NCBI GenBank assembly: GCA_016931775.1
Contig: JAFGEC010000003.1
Coordinates: forward strand, 1-32,614
Direction: 5' to 3'
Origin: Candidatus Zhuqueibacterota bacterium
GTDB taxonomy: Bacteria; Zhuqueibacterota; Zhuqueibacteria; Residuimicrobiales; JAFGEC01
DNA: 32,614 nt
Shown here: piece after piece, positions 8,979 to 21,634 of the stretch
Position numbering within the stretch: position 1 is the first letter of the stretch
Layout: each line of letters begins with the position of its first letter
The notes under the pieces: generated by a model
Databases searched by the model: none
Told to the model about the DNA's origin: nothing
The model's input: the letters and a program-made list of their open reading frames with translations, nothing else
Made by a program: the position numbers and the translations under genes

Positions 8979-10129
8979 TATTTCTCTTTATTCAGATTTT
9001 CAAGAGAATGTACCAGCGCCATGGTATCTTCTTCAGTCGTATTGTGACCGAAAGATATCCGTACTGCACCATCCGGCAAAGTCCCCAAGTCGAGATGCCT
9101 TAATGGTGCACAATGAAGTCCTGCACGCGCAAAAATTTGATATTTCACTTCAAGAGCCCGAGCAAAAGAGTGTACGTTCATATGCTTATGTTTTAAAGAA
9201 AATATAGGTACTCGAAAATCCGTACTGAGGGGATTAAATGAAAGAATATTATCCAGCATTAAAATTTTTTTTAACACCTCATCAAAATGTTGCATAATTT
9301 TCCGTACAGACTCTTCTGCTTTAGGTGAAATAGCAAGCTCAAATGCTGGAATAGCCGCTGCAATAGCTGCTATATTGCTTGTGCCGGTTTCCAATCCACC
9401 TGGAATAATACTCTGCGGCAGCGAGTTTAACGTTTCCAGTCCAGTTCCTCCGTCGTAGAGTGGATTGAGCACTGCATCATCGTTGCCGATAACAAGCACT
9501 CCTAATCCAAATGGTCCCTGCAAACCTTTATGAAGGCCTGCTACAAAAAAATCTGCCCCGCAACATAACATCTCGGGACAAAGCCAGCCAGCCGATTGAG
9601 CACCGTCGACTAATACAGGAATTTTCATATCATTAGCCCGTCGGACAATTTCTTTGGTTGGAACAACAGTACCATCAACATTACTTGCGTGAGTTACGAC
9701 GGCAAGTTTGGTTCGATCATTAAAACATTCGACAAATCGTTCAACAAAGTCAGCCAAGCCTGATCTTGCGCGAACCGTCCTTGCGATCACTCCGGCTTCA
9801 CGGAGCTTAACAATTGGACGAATTACGGAATTATGATCAAACGATGAAGCAACGACTTCAGTTTCTGGTTTAAGAATTGACCGAATTACAAGATTAAGGG
9901 CTTCAGTGGCTCCTGAAGTGAATACAATGTGACTTGGCGATCTAGCTTTAAAATATTTACATGCCACTTCCCGTGCTTTGGCAACCACATCATTTGCTGC
10001 GTGTCCCAATCTGTGATCCGATCTGGATGGACTGGCACAAATGTTGTTATAGAATTCCAGTGTTGCCTCGACAACACCAGGGGCTTTTGGTCTTGAAGTT
10101 GTTGCGTGATCGAAGTAGTGGATATTCAT
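8978..10129 (-). CDS. Cysteine-desulfurase-like class V aminotransferase (cassette gene 1)
   Basis: The 383-residue protein matches the IscS/NifS/SufS-like class V fold along its length. It opens with YFDHATTSRP (substrate loop), has FTSGATEALNLVI at 70-82, a PLP-contacting Asp in VDGAQSAG (Asp175), the Schiff-base lysine in AGLHKGLQGP (Lys201), and RAGLHCAP with Cys340 at the position of the persulfide cysteine. It is therefore likely catalytically intact, releasing sulfur from cysteine, or alternatively acting as a related lyase. The stop overlaps the HIT-methyltransferase start. No IscU, SufE or tRNA-thiolation partner is nearby, so a role dedicated to the cassette is more plausible than housekeeping Fe-S assembly. 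The ATG lacks a good Shine-Dalgarno sequence and lies against an inverted repeat. Confidence 0.88.
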   Translation of the reverse strand: MNIHYFDHATTSRPKAPGVVEATLEFYNNICASPSRSDHRLGHAANDVVAKAREVACKYFKARSPSHIVFTSGATEALNLVIRSILKPETEVVASSFDHNSVIRPIVKLREAGVIARTVRARSGLADFVERFVECFNDRTKLAVVTHASNVDGTVVPTKEIVRRANDMKIPVLVDGAQSAGWLCPEMLCCGADFFVAGLHKGLQGPFGLGVLVIGNDDAVLNPLYDGGTGLETLNSLPQSIIPGGLETGTSNIAAIAAAIPAFELAISPKAEESVRKIMQHFDEVLKKILMLDNILSFNPLSTDFRVPIFSLKHKHMNVHSFARALEVKYQIFARAGLHCAPLRHLDLGTLPDGAVRISFGHNTTEEDTMALVHSLENLNKEK

Positions 10130-10156
10130 TGCACACTATTTTAAGGTTTTGTGCAA
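10129..10156 (-). promoter_or_regulatory. Inverted repeat abutting the cassette start codon
   Basis: TTGCACA and TGTGCAA form a perfect 7-bp inverted repeat separated by 14 bases (arms 10129-10135 and 10150-10156). The inner arm ends on the first base of the cassette's ATG. It could be an operator or a leader hairpin hiding the start; no clear -35/-10 pair is visible beside it. Confidence 0.4.
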
Positions 10157-10174
10157 ATTAGTTCGCTATCTGGG

Positions 10175-10588
10175 TTATTCATCACCAATCTTCATATTGG
10201 ATAACTCAATATAACTATTCTTAATAATCGAATTAGACACCATAGTTTTTCCAAGTGGTATCTCATATATTTCCCAATTTTTCCCATCATCTACTGAATG
10301 CACAAGCCCTTGAGGGCCACCTAGCTATAGTCCCTTATTTAAATTTAATGAGTCTGGTACATAATAATCAGAATAGAAACTAGGATTAGAAACTCGAAAA
10401 TTTTAAGTGCTATCAATAAAGCTTTCATATTTATTCCATATTTCACTAAAATCACCTGTGTGAAATAGGCCGGAATCTGATGCCGCCCATAAATCGTTTT
10501 TATTTACTTCAAAATTAAGACTATCTTTCTTTCATGATATATGGTTATTAAGATAATTAAAAATAATAAACGAAATTTAATCTTCATC
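10175..10588 (-). pseudogene. Degenerate BNR/beta-propeller protein fragment with three in-frame stops
   Basis: Reading the minus strand from an ATG at 10588 to a TAA at 10175-10177 gives 138 codons of convincing protein text interrupted by a TGA (10532-10534, probably a former Trp), a TAA (10403-10405) and a TAG (10325-10327). The pieces include NKNDLWAASDSGLFHTGDF and LGGPQGLVHSVDDGKNWEIY. These are the W-aa-s-d-G-L and s-x-D-G-x-x-W patterns of BNR/sortilin-like propeller repeats, which in this group often sit in T9SS-exported or two-component sensor proteins. One continuous frame with nonsense changes only indicates point-mutation decay. The fragment is much shorter than a whole propeller, so it is probably the remnant of a larger gene. 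Confidence 0.72.
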
Positions 10589-10855
10589 TCGAGTTACATA
10601 AGAAATTCTTTTTTATAATTGTATATAATAAATCTAAAAAAAGCAAGCAAAAAACTAGAATTTGGGATTCAAGAATTTTTGATTAGGGCATAAAATTGAT
10701 TACTTACCGGTGCCCGGTTCCCTTTCTAAAACATTAAATATTACGTGGCACGGCCTAAAGGCACGTGCTACACGTTTTTTAAGCAATCAAAATGTATCAG
10801 CTCTATCTATATCATTTTTTGTCCGGTGCCAAATTCATTCGAGCTGATCATTTTT
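10589..10855. other. Noncoding stretch downstream of the GH2 gene, with hairpins
   Basis: No gene is visible. Two structures stand out. GTGGCACGGCC (10745-10755) and GGCACGTGCTAC (10760-10771) form a stem with a 4-nt loop, followed on the plus strand by ACGTTTTTT. ATCAGCTC (10796-10803) and GAGCTGAT (10841-10848) form an 8-bp inverted repeat just after the GH2 stop and may help end that transcript. GGTGCC-type motifs here resemble those near 14118. Confidence 0.45.
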
Positions 10856-14710
<3,855 letters not shown>

Positions 14711-14980
14711 AAATCTCGAATCCCCGATCATTTTCACTCTCAAAATTACCCGAATCCGTTTAATCCACTCACGACTGTCCGCTTCACTATAAAAATGTCC
14801 TATCACGTGATTCTATCAATTTATGACCTACAGGGGCGTTAGGTAAATAAGGTCGTCGACATAGAACAACCGGCTGGCGAATATTCAATCCGTTTTGATG
14901 CCGGAACGATGGCTTCCGGTTTATATTGCTTCAAAATCCGGATGAAGGATTTTGCAGACAGCAATAAGATGCTGTTGTGA
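14711..14980 (+). pseudogene. Orphan T9SS type A sorting domain with an in-frame stop
   Basis: In one plus-strand frame the sequence reads [18 protein letters not shown], continues through IYDLQGR, then hits a TAG at 14840-14842. It resumes as EQPAGEYSIRF and ASGLYCFKIR and ends NKMLL before the TGA at 14978-14980. This is the complete roughly 80-residue C-terminal T9SS sorting domain, matching those of the two intact proteins in this window. There is no open frame upstream to supply a cargo, because stops occur before about 14670. It is the tail of a lost secreted protein, or a fragment left by rearrangement, directly ahead of an intact T9SS protein gene. Confidence 0.8.
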
Positions 14981-15105
14981 CGATGAGTTTTCCTGAACAG
15001 GAAAATCAAAATTCCTATCAGTATATTTTGACCGTTTTTGATAATATAATGGTGGACCTACTATATTCAGACGATAAAACTAACATTTTTTTTAAGGAGA
15101 TGAAT

Positions 15106-18100
15106 ATGGGAATTCAGGTTAACAACATCATCCGTCAGATATTTCTGACGCCAATTCTGATTTTTGTTTTTTTTACGATAACACCGGTTCCATTATTTTC
15201 TTACTGCGACGCCGATTTTAAGGCTGACCAAACCTCCGGGTGTGCAGTCCTCCCGGTTGTGTTTACCGATAAATCCGCTGATGCCACGAACTGGTTGTGG
15301 AATTTTCCGGGCGGAATTCCGGCTTCGGCCACGGGTAAAGGGCCGCATAAAGTAAAGTACGCTTCCCCGGGAGCTTATGATGTCAAGCTTGACATCATCT
15401 GCCCCAATGGAAAGGACACTATTATTAAAGAAAAATATATTGTTGTTACCGACTGTTCCTGCCAGGCCGACTTTAATATCAAAACCATTTCCGATTGTGT
15501 GCCCGGGAAATTTGAATTTACTGATGCTTCAATCGGTGCCTCCAATTGGACGTGGACATTTAGCGGAGGAAGTCCTTCCTCAGCTACCGGTCCGGGTGGG
15601 CATTTGGTGGTCTACAATAAACCCGGCCCCTACGATGTTACCTTAAAAATCAACTGTCAACAAGGTTCGGATGCCATAACCAAAAAAGTCGTGGTGAATG
15701 ACTGTTCCTGTGAAGCAGATTTTTCCGGTACACCCACTTCCGGAACAGCGCCATTTATGGTCGATTTTACCAATCATTCCATCAACGCCACCAGTTGGGA
15801 GTGGAAATTTCCCGGGGGCGAACCCGGATCTTACAATGGGAAACAACCGCCACCGATTGAATATAAACACGAAGGCGATTATTCGGTTTCATTAAAAATC
15901 GAATGCCAATACGGAACGGACAATGAAGAAAAAGTTAATTACATTCATGTGCGCGCACCCTACGATTATGGTGATGCTCCGGAGTCTTATAAAACGTTGC
16001 AAAAGGACAATGGCGCCCGACACAAAATTAAAGATGGCGTTTTTTTGGGAAAACTGATTGATGCGGAAAATGACGCAAAAGCCGACACATTTGCTTTAGG
16101 CGATGACAACAATAACCTTGATGATGAAGACGGTATTTTCATTAATGCGGATATGGTTTTAGGCGACACGGTAATGGCCCACATACATGCTTCTGCCGGC
16201 GGCTATCTCAAAGCCTGGTTCGATTTTAATCGCGATGGCGATTGGGACGATCCCGATGAAATAGTGTGCGACAATATCCAAATCGGTGTCGGCGCAACCG
16301 ATGTGCCGGTCATTGTTCCCAGAATTGCCAAACCCGGCTCCACATTTGCCCGCTTCCGCTACAGCGAAGACCGCATTGAATCGTATAATGGCACCATAAA
16401 CGGCGGTGAAGTTGAAGATTATAAATATGTTCTATTCGAATTCGCACATTACGACTATGGTGATGCACCGGCACCATTCCCCACTACCCTGGCGGACAAC
16501 GGCGCCCGCCATTTCCGCTCAGGATTGTACCTGGGCGACACGGTCGATTGGGAAACCAACGGCCACCCCACCGCCGACGCCAAAGGTGATGACAACCTCA
16601 ATTCCGATGATGAAGACGGAATCACTTTTTATGGTATTTTAGCGCCCGGCAACTGGTTCGAGGTTCAATGTAATGTTTCCGGTGAAGGCTTCATCCACGC
16701 CTGGATGGATTTTAATGATGACGGCGATTGGGATGATGCCGGTGAATATTTCTGGCAAGAACACGTCAGCCCGCCTTATGGCTACGGCAGGTTCTTTGCC
16801 TCGCGGAGTACGGCGATTGGCGAGGTCGCAGCTCGTTTTCGGTTTAGTACCACCGAAACGCTCGACTACGATGGCCCGGCAATCGATGGCGAAGTGGAAG
16901 ATTACATGGTCCGATTCCGCGAAGTAACCGGCTCTTGCACCGGAGATTCGCTGGCTTTGGCTGCGCTCTATCTGAGCACCAATGGCCCGGGTTGGACACG
17001 TCACACCAACTGGTTGACCGGTCTGGTAAGGGATTGGTACGGCGTTACTACCTCTGGCTGCCGGGTTACCGCACTTCGTCTGAGTGACAATAATTTGGCC
17101 GGCACCCTTCCACCGGAAATGGGTAATTTAACTGAACTGGTTACACTGGACCTGAGATCAAATAGCCTCACCGGACCGATACCTCCGGAGATCGGTAATC
17201 TGGGACAACTTATCTTTTTGTTTCTGGGCGGGAATGAATTAACCGGTAGCCTTCCTCCCGAACTAGGGGAATTAACCAATTGTGAGCTTTTGGATGTGGG
17301 AAGCAATTCCCTGACCGGTACAATTCCCACGGAAATCTTTGATCTCACGAATATGTTCAACCTTACGCTTTCCAACAATTCGTTAACAGGCCCGATTCCG
17401 CCGGAAATCGGCCGGTTAACCGAGTTGACCGATCTGTTGATGGACAACAATAATCTGTCCGGCACCCTACCGGCTGAAATCTACACCCTGTCGAATCTTG
17501 CACGGTTTCGAATCGATATAAACCTGTTTTCCGGAACCATTTCCCCGGATATTGAAAATATGGTTAATCTTCAAAAACTCTATCTCCGCGATAATGATTT
17601 TACCGGAGAAATCCCGACTGAAATTGGTACGCTTTTAAATTTGCAGGAATTGATTCTTGATTCCAATGATTTCAGCGGAAGCATTCTCCCTAAAATCTAT
17701 CCATTGACCGAACTGATCTATTTAAGCCTGGGACGTAACGAATTTACCGGCAATATATCTGCTGACATTGGAGGTTTGATCCACCTCAGGTCGCTGTATC
17801 TGGATTGGAATAATTTCACTGGAACGCTTCCGGAAGAACTTTATACTTTAACTGATCTGCGGTATCTGAACCTGAATACAAACAACTTCACCGGAACTAT
17901 TGCTCCGGCAATCGGAAATTTAATCCATTTATACGAATTACATTTGGGGGAAAACACTTTTGCCGGGGCCATTCCGACCGAGATACGATCCCTCAATGAA
18001 TTACGGGCATTATCGGTTTCAGGAAATCAGTTTGTCGATTTCCCGGACATCTCATCCCTGCCGGCATTGAGCCAATTGTATATGAACGATAATTGCTTTA

Positions 18101-18726
18101 CCTTCGAAGATATCGAGACTAACATCGGCGTTGCCTTCATCTTGTATGCCCCGCAGGATAGTGTGGGAAGCGAACAGGATATTTCACTCAATAATGGTGG
18201 AACCCTTCAGCTCTCTGTCACAGTGGGCGGTACCGCGAATGTTTATGCCTGGATGAAGGACGATACGGATATTCCAGGCGCCAATCGTTCCACCCTAAAA
18301 ATCACTCAGGTTTCAAGAGCACATGCCGGGGATTATGTTTGTCGGATTACCAATACTATCGCACCGCATTTAACACTCTACAGCCGGCCTGCCCATGTAA
18401 CGATTATCGGAATTACCGATGTGGATGAGCAGCCCAATGAAATCCCTAAAAAATTTGCGATCTTACAGAATTTCCCAAATCCGTTTAATCCGAACACGAA
18501 AATCATTTACCATTTACCAAAGGAAGAATTTGTCACAATTACTATTATTAATATGCAGGGACAAACCGTTCGCACTCTGGTGAATGCGTCACAGTCACCG
18601 GGCGTAAAATCCATGCAATGGGATGGTCGAAACGAGGATGGAAAGAAAGTGAATTCGGGGATGTATCTCTATCGAATTAAAGCCGGCGATTTTTCCGAAA
18701 CCAGAAAAATGTTGTTGCTCAAATAG
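15106..18726 (+). CDS. Large surface protein: PKD x3, GEVED x2, plant-type LRR x14, Ig-like, T9SS tail
   Basis: I choose the ATG at 15106 because AAGGAG lies six bases upstream and a signal peptide (IFLTPILIFVFFTITPVP) follows at once; the frame is open back to 14977. The 1206-residue product has three PKD domains (about 34-283, with WNFPGG, WTFSGG and WKFPGG and paired Cys), and two GEVED domains (about 286-600) each starting YDYGDAP and ending GEVEDY with Asp-rich, calcium-binding-like DFNRDGDWDD. A capping element (ALYLSTNGPGW, 610-650) precedes about 14 leucine-rich repeats of the plant-like NxLTGxIPxEIG type. An Ig-like domain (GDYVCRI) and a T9SS type A domain with NFPNPFNP complete it. 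It is probably exported by T9SS and anchored outside, binding proteins or glycans. Confidence 0.9.
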   Translation: MGIQVNNIIRQIFLTPILIFVFFTITPVPLFSYCDADFKADQTSGCAVLPVVFTDKSADATNWLWNFPGGIPASATGKGPHKVKYASPGAYDVKLDIICPNGKDTIIKEKYIVVTDCSCQADFNIKTISDCVPGKFEFTDASIGASNWTWTFSGGSPSSATGPGGHLVVYNKPGPYDVTLKINCQQGSDAITKKVVVNDCSCEADFSGTPTSGTAPFMVDFTNHSINATSWEWKFPGGEPGSYNGKQPPPIEYKHEGDYSVSLKIECQYGTDNEEKVNYIHVRAPYDYGDAPESYKTLQKDNGARHKIKDGVFLGKLIDAENDAKADTFALGDDNNNLDDEDGIFINADMVLGDTVMAHIHASAGGYLKAWFDFNRDGDWDDPDEIVCDNIQIGVGATDVPVIVPRIAKPGSTFARFRYSEDRIESYNGTINGGEVEDYKYVLFEFAHYDYGDAPAPFPTTLADNGARHFRSGLYLGDTVDWETNGHPTADAKGDDNLNSDDEDGITFYGILAPGNWFEVQCNVSGEGFIHAWMDFNDDGDWDDAGEYFWQEHVSPPYGYGRFFASRSTAIGEVAARFRFSTTETLDYDGPAIDGEVEDYMVRFREVTGSCTGDSLALAALYLSTNGPGWTRHTNWLTGLVRDWYGVTTSGCRVTALRLSDNNLAGTLPPEMGNLTELVTLDLRSNSLTGPIPPEIGNLGQLIFLFLGGNELTGSLPPELGELTNCELLDVGSNSLTGTIPTEIFDLTNMFNLTLSNNSLTGPIPPEIGRLTELTDLLMDNNNLSGTLPAEIYTLSNLARFRIDINLFSGTISPDIENMVNLQKLYLRDNDFTGEIPTEIGTLLNLQELILDSNDFSGSILPKIYPLTELIYLSLGRNEFTGNISADIGGLIHLRSLYLDWNNFTGTLPEELYTLTDLRYLNLNTNNFTGTIAPAIGNLIHLYELHLGENTFAGAIPTEIRSLNELRALSVSGNQFVDFPDISSLPALSQLYMNDNCFTFEDIETNIGVAFILYAPQDSVGSEQDISLNNGGTLQLSVTVGGTANVYAWMKDDTDIPGANRSTLKITQVSRAHAGDYVCRITNTIAPHLTLYSRPAHVTIIGITDVDEQPNEIPKKFAILQNFPNPFNPNTKIIYHLPKEEFVTITIINMQGQTVRTLVNASQSPGVKSMQWDGRNEDGKKVNSGMYLYRIKAGDFSETRKMLLLK

Positions 18727-19236
18727 AATTCGAAAAAATGTAATTGCGAATTAAAAATCCGTAATATTGAAAGAATTCAAAAGTTATTGCACATAAGCCT
18801 ATCGACTATAAAACTTTATTGATATATTCGTGTCATGCCCGCGCAGCAGGTTAATGTTGTTAAACTCTCGCTCACAAGCTCGTCGTCCGGAGTGTTCCGG
18901 ATCATCGAAAATCATAAAAACTCTGGAGAGGTTAAAATTTTTCGTTTTCCCATTGGCTTGGGAACGAGAGGTGAGTGAAAAGAGATATTAAATCGAACTT
19001 TTAATCTGCAGATTATGCTGTGCTTGGGTCGCAAATAACAATTAAAGCCACGCTTTCCATCCCCCCGCTACTTACATATTACTTAAATTTTTCATTTTTT
19101 CTTTGAAATTAATGATAATTGTATTATTTTCAGTTGCATAAAATTAATTTGATCCATTTGCCGGATTTAAAGGTATTCATCAAATGGGCAATGCCCGGGC
19201 TGGTATTATCACGAACTAAAAATAAAGGGAAATTAT
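18727..19236 (+). other. Noncoding region upstream of the DUF975-like gene
   Basis: No gene is supported. The self-complementary hexamer TCCGGA occurs twice around a GTGT spacer (18886-18901), giving a short hairpin. AATTCG and CGAATT flank an A-rich segment just after the previous stop and may form a weak terminator. The rest is AT-rich. Confidence 0.35.
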
Positions 19237-19866
19237 ATGGCATATTTATCTCAAACGGAAAACGCCGTCTTGACACAAAGGGCCCGCGAGTCGCTTAAAG
19301 ATCAGTGGGGAATGGCAGTCGGAACTGTTGTGGTTTACTATCTTGTATTCTTTGGTATAAGTTTGGTGCCTTTTTTGGGTTCAATCGCCAGTATTATCAT
19401 CGCCGGTCCCATGGTACTGGGATTGGCGTTGTTTTTTTTATCCATTGTCCGCAAAAATCCTCCTGCAAAACTGGAGCAAATTTTTCAAGGCTTTAACAAT
19501 ATTGAAAAGACGCTGCCGGCCTATCTGCTGCAAATGATATTTATTTTCCTATGGTCTCTGTTGCTTTTCATACCCGGCATTATTGCCGCTTATTCCTATT
19601 CGATGATGTTTTATATCATTGCGGACAATCCCGAAATTGGTGCGTTGGAGGCGATAACTAGAAGCAAGCAGATGATGAACGGCAATAAATGGAAACTGTT
19701 CTGCCTCAGTTTGCGGTTTCTCGGCTGGGCGATTTTATGTATTTTTACCTTTGGCATCGGATTTTTATGGCTGTTACCTTACATTTTGACCAGCTATGTA
19801 CATTTTTACGAGGATCTATTAAAGGGAGAACAGGATGAGATTCCACAGGTGATCCAAGGGCTGTAG
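19237..19866 (+). CDS. DUF975-family integral membrane protein
   Basis: The 209-residue product shows the DUF975 pattern: an N-terminal RARESLKDQWGMAVG amphipathic start, several membrane segments, a FQGFNNIEKT cytosolic loop, then LWSLLLFIPGIIAAYSYSMM, ADNPEIGALEAITRSKQMM, KWKLFCLSLRFLGW and a C-terminal FYEDLL. Five or six membrane helices are expected. AGGG lies eight bases before the ATG. It stands alone, about 100 bases ahead of the beta-lactamase-fold gene in the same orientation, with no evidence of a shared task. The family's function is unknown; it is widespread in Firmicutes and also found in the FCB group. Confidence 0.85.
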   Translation: MAYLSQTENAVLTQRARESLKDQWGMAVGTVVVYYLVFFGISLVPFLGSIASIIIAGPMVLGLALFFLSIVRKNPPAKLEQIFQGFNNIEKTLPAYLLQMIFIFLWSLLLFIPGIIAAYSYSMMFYIIADNPEIGALEAITRSKQMMNGNKWKLFCLSLRFLGWAILCIFTFGIGFLWLLPYILTSYVHFYEDLLKGEQDEIPQVIQGL

Positions 19867-19970
19867 ACGATAAAAAGTTCTCAAGCCGGTCAGTTTGTTT
19901 GCCGGAAAATGTCAAAAAAATTATTTCGATATCTGCATACGCTTTGGCTTCATACCAAGGAGGGAAATAA

Positions 19971-21557
19971 ATGATGATATTATACTATAATAATTATCAC
20001 TCAAAAACGGCTTTAAAAAAATTATTGTTTTTTATAGCCTTACTACTGATTTTTACTTTTTTTCATTGCGCTCAAAAGCCTTCTTCCCTTCCCAGAAGCA
20101 CACCGGAAGCCGAAGGCGTATCCTCCACAGCCCTAGAAAGGTTCATCGATGCCGTTTGTAATAGTGAACACGAATTTCACAGCTTTATGCTGCTACGGCA
20201 CGGAAAGGTTATCGCCGAATGCTGGTGGAATCCTTACCGGCCCGATTTAAAACACACTTTGTATTCTGCCAGCAAAAGTTTTACAGCCACGGCGGTTGGA
20301 TTTGCTGTTTCTGAAAATAAGCTCTCAGTCAAAGACAAGGTTATTTCTTTTTTCCCGGAAGACTTGCCGGACACGGTGAGTACTAATCTTTCCGAAATGT
20401 CCGTCGCCGATCTGTTGAGCATGAGTGCCGGCCAGCAGCCCGATCCCACATATGAGGTCGCCGCCAAACATGACAATTGGATAAAAGCCTTTCTCAGCAC
20501 TCCTGTTATTCATGAACCCGGTACCCGGTTTTTATACAACTCTGCAGCCACTTTTATGCTCTCGGCCATCGTCCAAACCGTCAACGGAGAAAAAGTAATC
20601 GATTATTTAACACCCCGTCTGTTTGAACCGTTGGGCATTGAAGAAATAGATTGGGAAACAAATCCAAGCGGCATGAATACCGGCGGATGGGGTTTAAGAG
20701 TAAAGACCGAGGATATGGCTAAATTCGGCCAGCTGTTTCTTCAAAAAGGTATGTGGCAGGGCAAGCAAATTTTGCCGGCTTTATGGATAGAGGAAGCATC
20801 GAGCATAAAAATTGAGCAAGCACCCGATGCAACACAAGCCCGGAAGGATTCCAGTGACTGGCTTCAGGGATATTGTTACCAGATGTGGCACAGCCGCCAT
20901 AATTCATTCCGGGCAGATGGAGCTTTTGGCCAGTTCATTTTAATTTTACCGGAAGAGGATGCCGTCATTGCAATTACCGCTGAAACGCCCGATATGCAAT
21001 CCGAAATCAATCTGGTTTGGAACTATATTTTACCGGCTTTTGATGTGGTACCTTTGCCGGCTGATGAGGATGCATTAAAAAAACTGACAGACAAAATGGC
21101 GGCGTTGGCGTTACCGATCCCCAAGGGTGAAAAATCACCGATGGAATCGACGCTTTCGGGAAAAACCTTTGATTTTGAAACCAACGCAAACGAAATTAAA
21201 TGTGCCGGTTTCACATTTGAGAACGGTTCATGTCAACTGGCTCTCACGATAAATTCCACAGCCTATGGGCTTTTATTTGGTTCAGGCCGCTGGTTGTACG
21301 GTGAGACAACAAAATTCGGCCCATACCTGGCTGGAGCATTCAGAAATAACCGGGTGGGATTGCCGCCCTTCAAGGTCGCCGGAAGTTATTATTGGAGTGA
21401 TCCCAATACACTGGTCTTAACGTTACGGTATATTGAAAGCCCCCACACCGAAACCATCCAATGCCGGTTTGAGCAAGAGAAATTAATTATGGATTTTGAA
21501 GAATCCTTTCGTGCAGGACAAAAAGTGATGACCTGCGCAGGTCAAATGCGAAAATAG
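19971..21557 (+). CDS. Serine beta-lactamase-fold hydrolase, exported
   Basis: The 528-residue protein begins with a hydrophobic export signal ending FTFFHC; the residue before Cys33 is His, so lipidation is uncertain. The penicillin-binding/class C fold motifs are in order: SASK (Ser99, Lys102), YNS (Tyr189) and a C-terminal ADGAFGQF in place of KTG/HxG. The catalytic domain covers about residues 45-360. The remaining roughly 170 residues form an added beta-rich domain, common in FCB-group members of this family. GGAGG lies seven bases before the first ATG. Such proteins are esterases, D-Ala-D-Ala-type peptidases or amidases; resistance to beta-lactams should not be assumed. Confidence 0.88.
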   Translation: MMILYYNNYHSKTALKKLLFFIALLLIFTFFHCAQKPSSLPRSTPEAEGVSSTALERFIDAVCNSEHEFHSFMLLRHGKVIAECWWNPYRPDLKHTLYSASKSFTATAVGFAVSENKLSVKDKVISFFPEDLPDTVSTNLSEMSVADLLSMSAGQQPDPTYEVAAKHDNWIKAFLSTPVIHEPGTRFLYNSAATFMLSAIVQTVNGEKVIDYLTPRLFEPLGIEEIDWETNPSGMNTGGWGLRVKTEDMAKFGQLFLQKGMWQGKQILPALWIEEASSIKIEQAPDATQARKDSSDWLQGYCYQMWHSRHNSFRADGAFGQFILILPEEDAVIAITAETPDMQSEINLVWNYILPAFDVVPLPADEDALKKLTDKMAALALPIPKGEKSPMESTLSGKTFDFETNANEIKCAGFTFENGSCQLALTINSTAYGLLFGSGRWLYGETTKFGPYLAGAFRNNRVGLPPFKVAGSYYWSDPNTLVLTLRYIESPHTETIQCRFEQEKLIMDFEESFRAGQKVMTCAGQMRK

Positions 21558-21634
21558 AGACTATTATTTGAGGGGGATTTGACCGAGTGTTGTGTCCTCT
21601 AAATGTTCTTTACATGTTTAAAAATTTCAGCGGA

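Noticed and set aside
3309-10129. Thoeris, CBASS, Pycsar or Dnd/Ssp identity for the cassette
   Set aside because: No SIR2/SLOG (ThsA), nucleotide cyclase, SAVED, DndBCDE or SspBCD-like gene is present; a TIR domain or a desulfurase alone is not enough.
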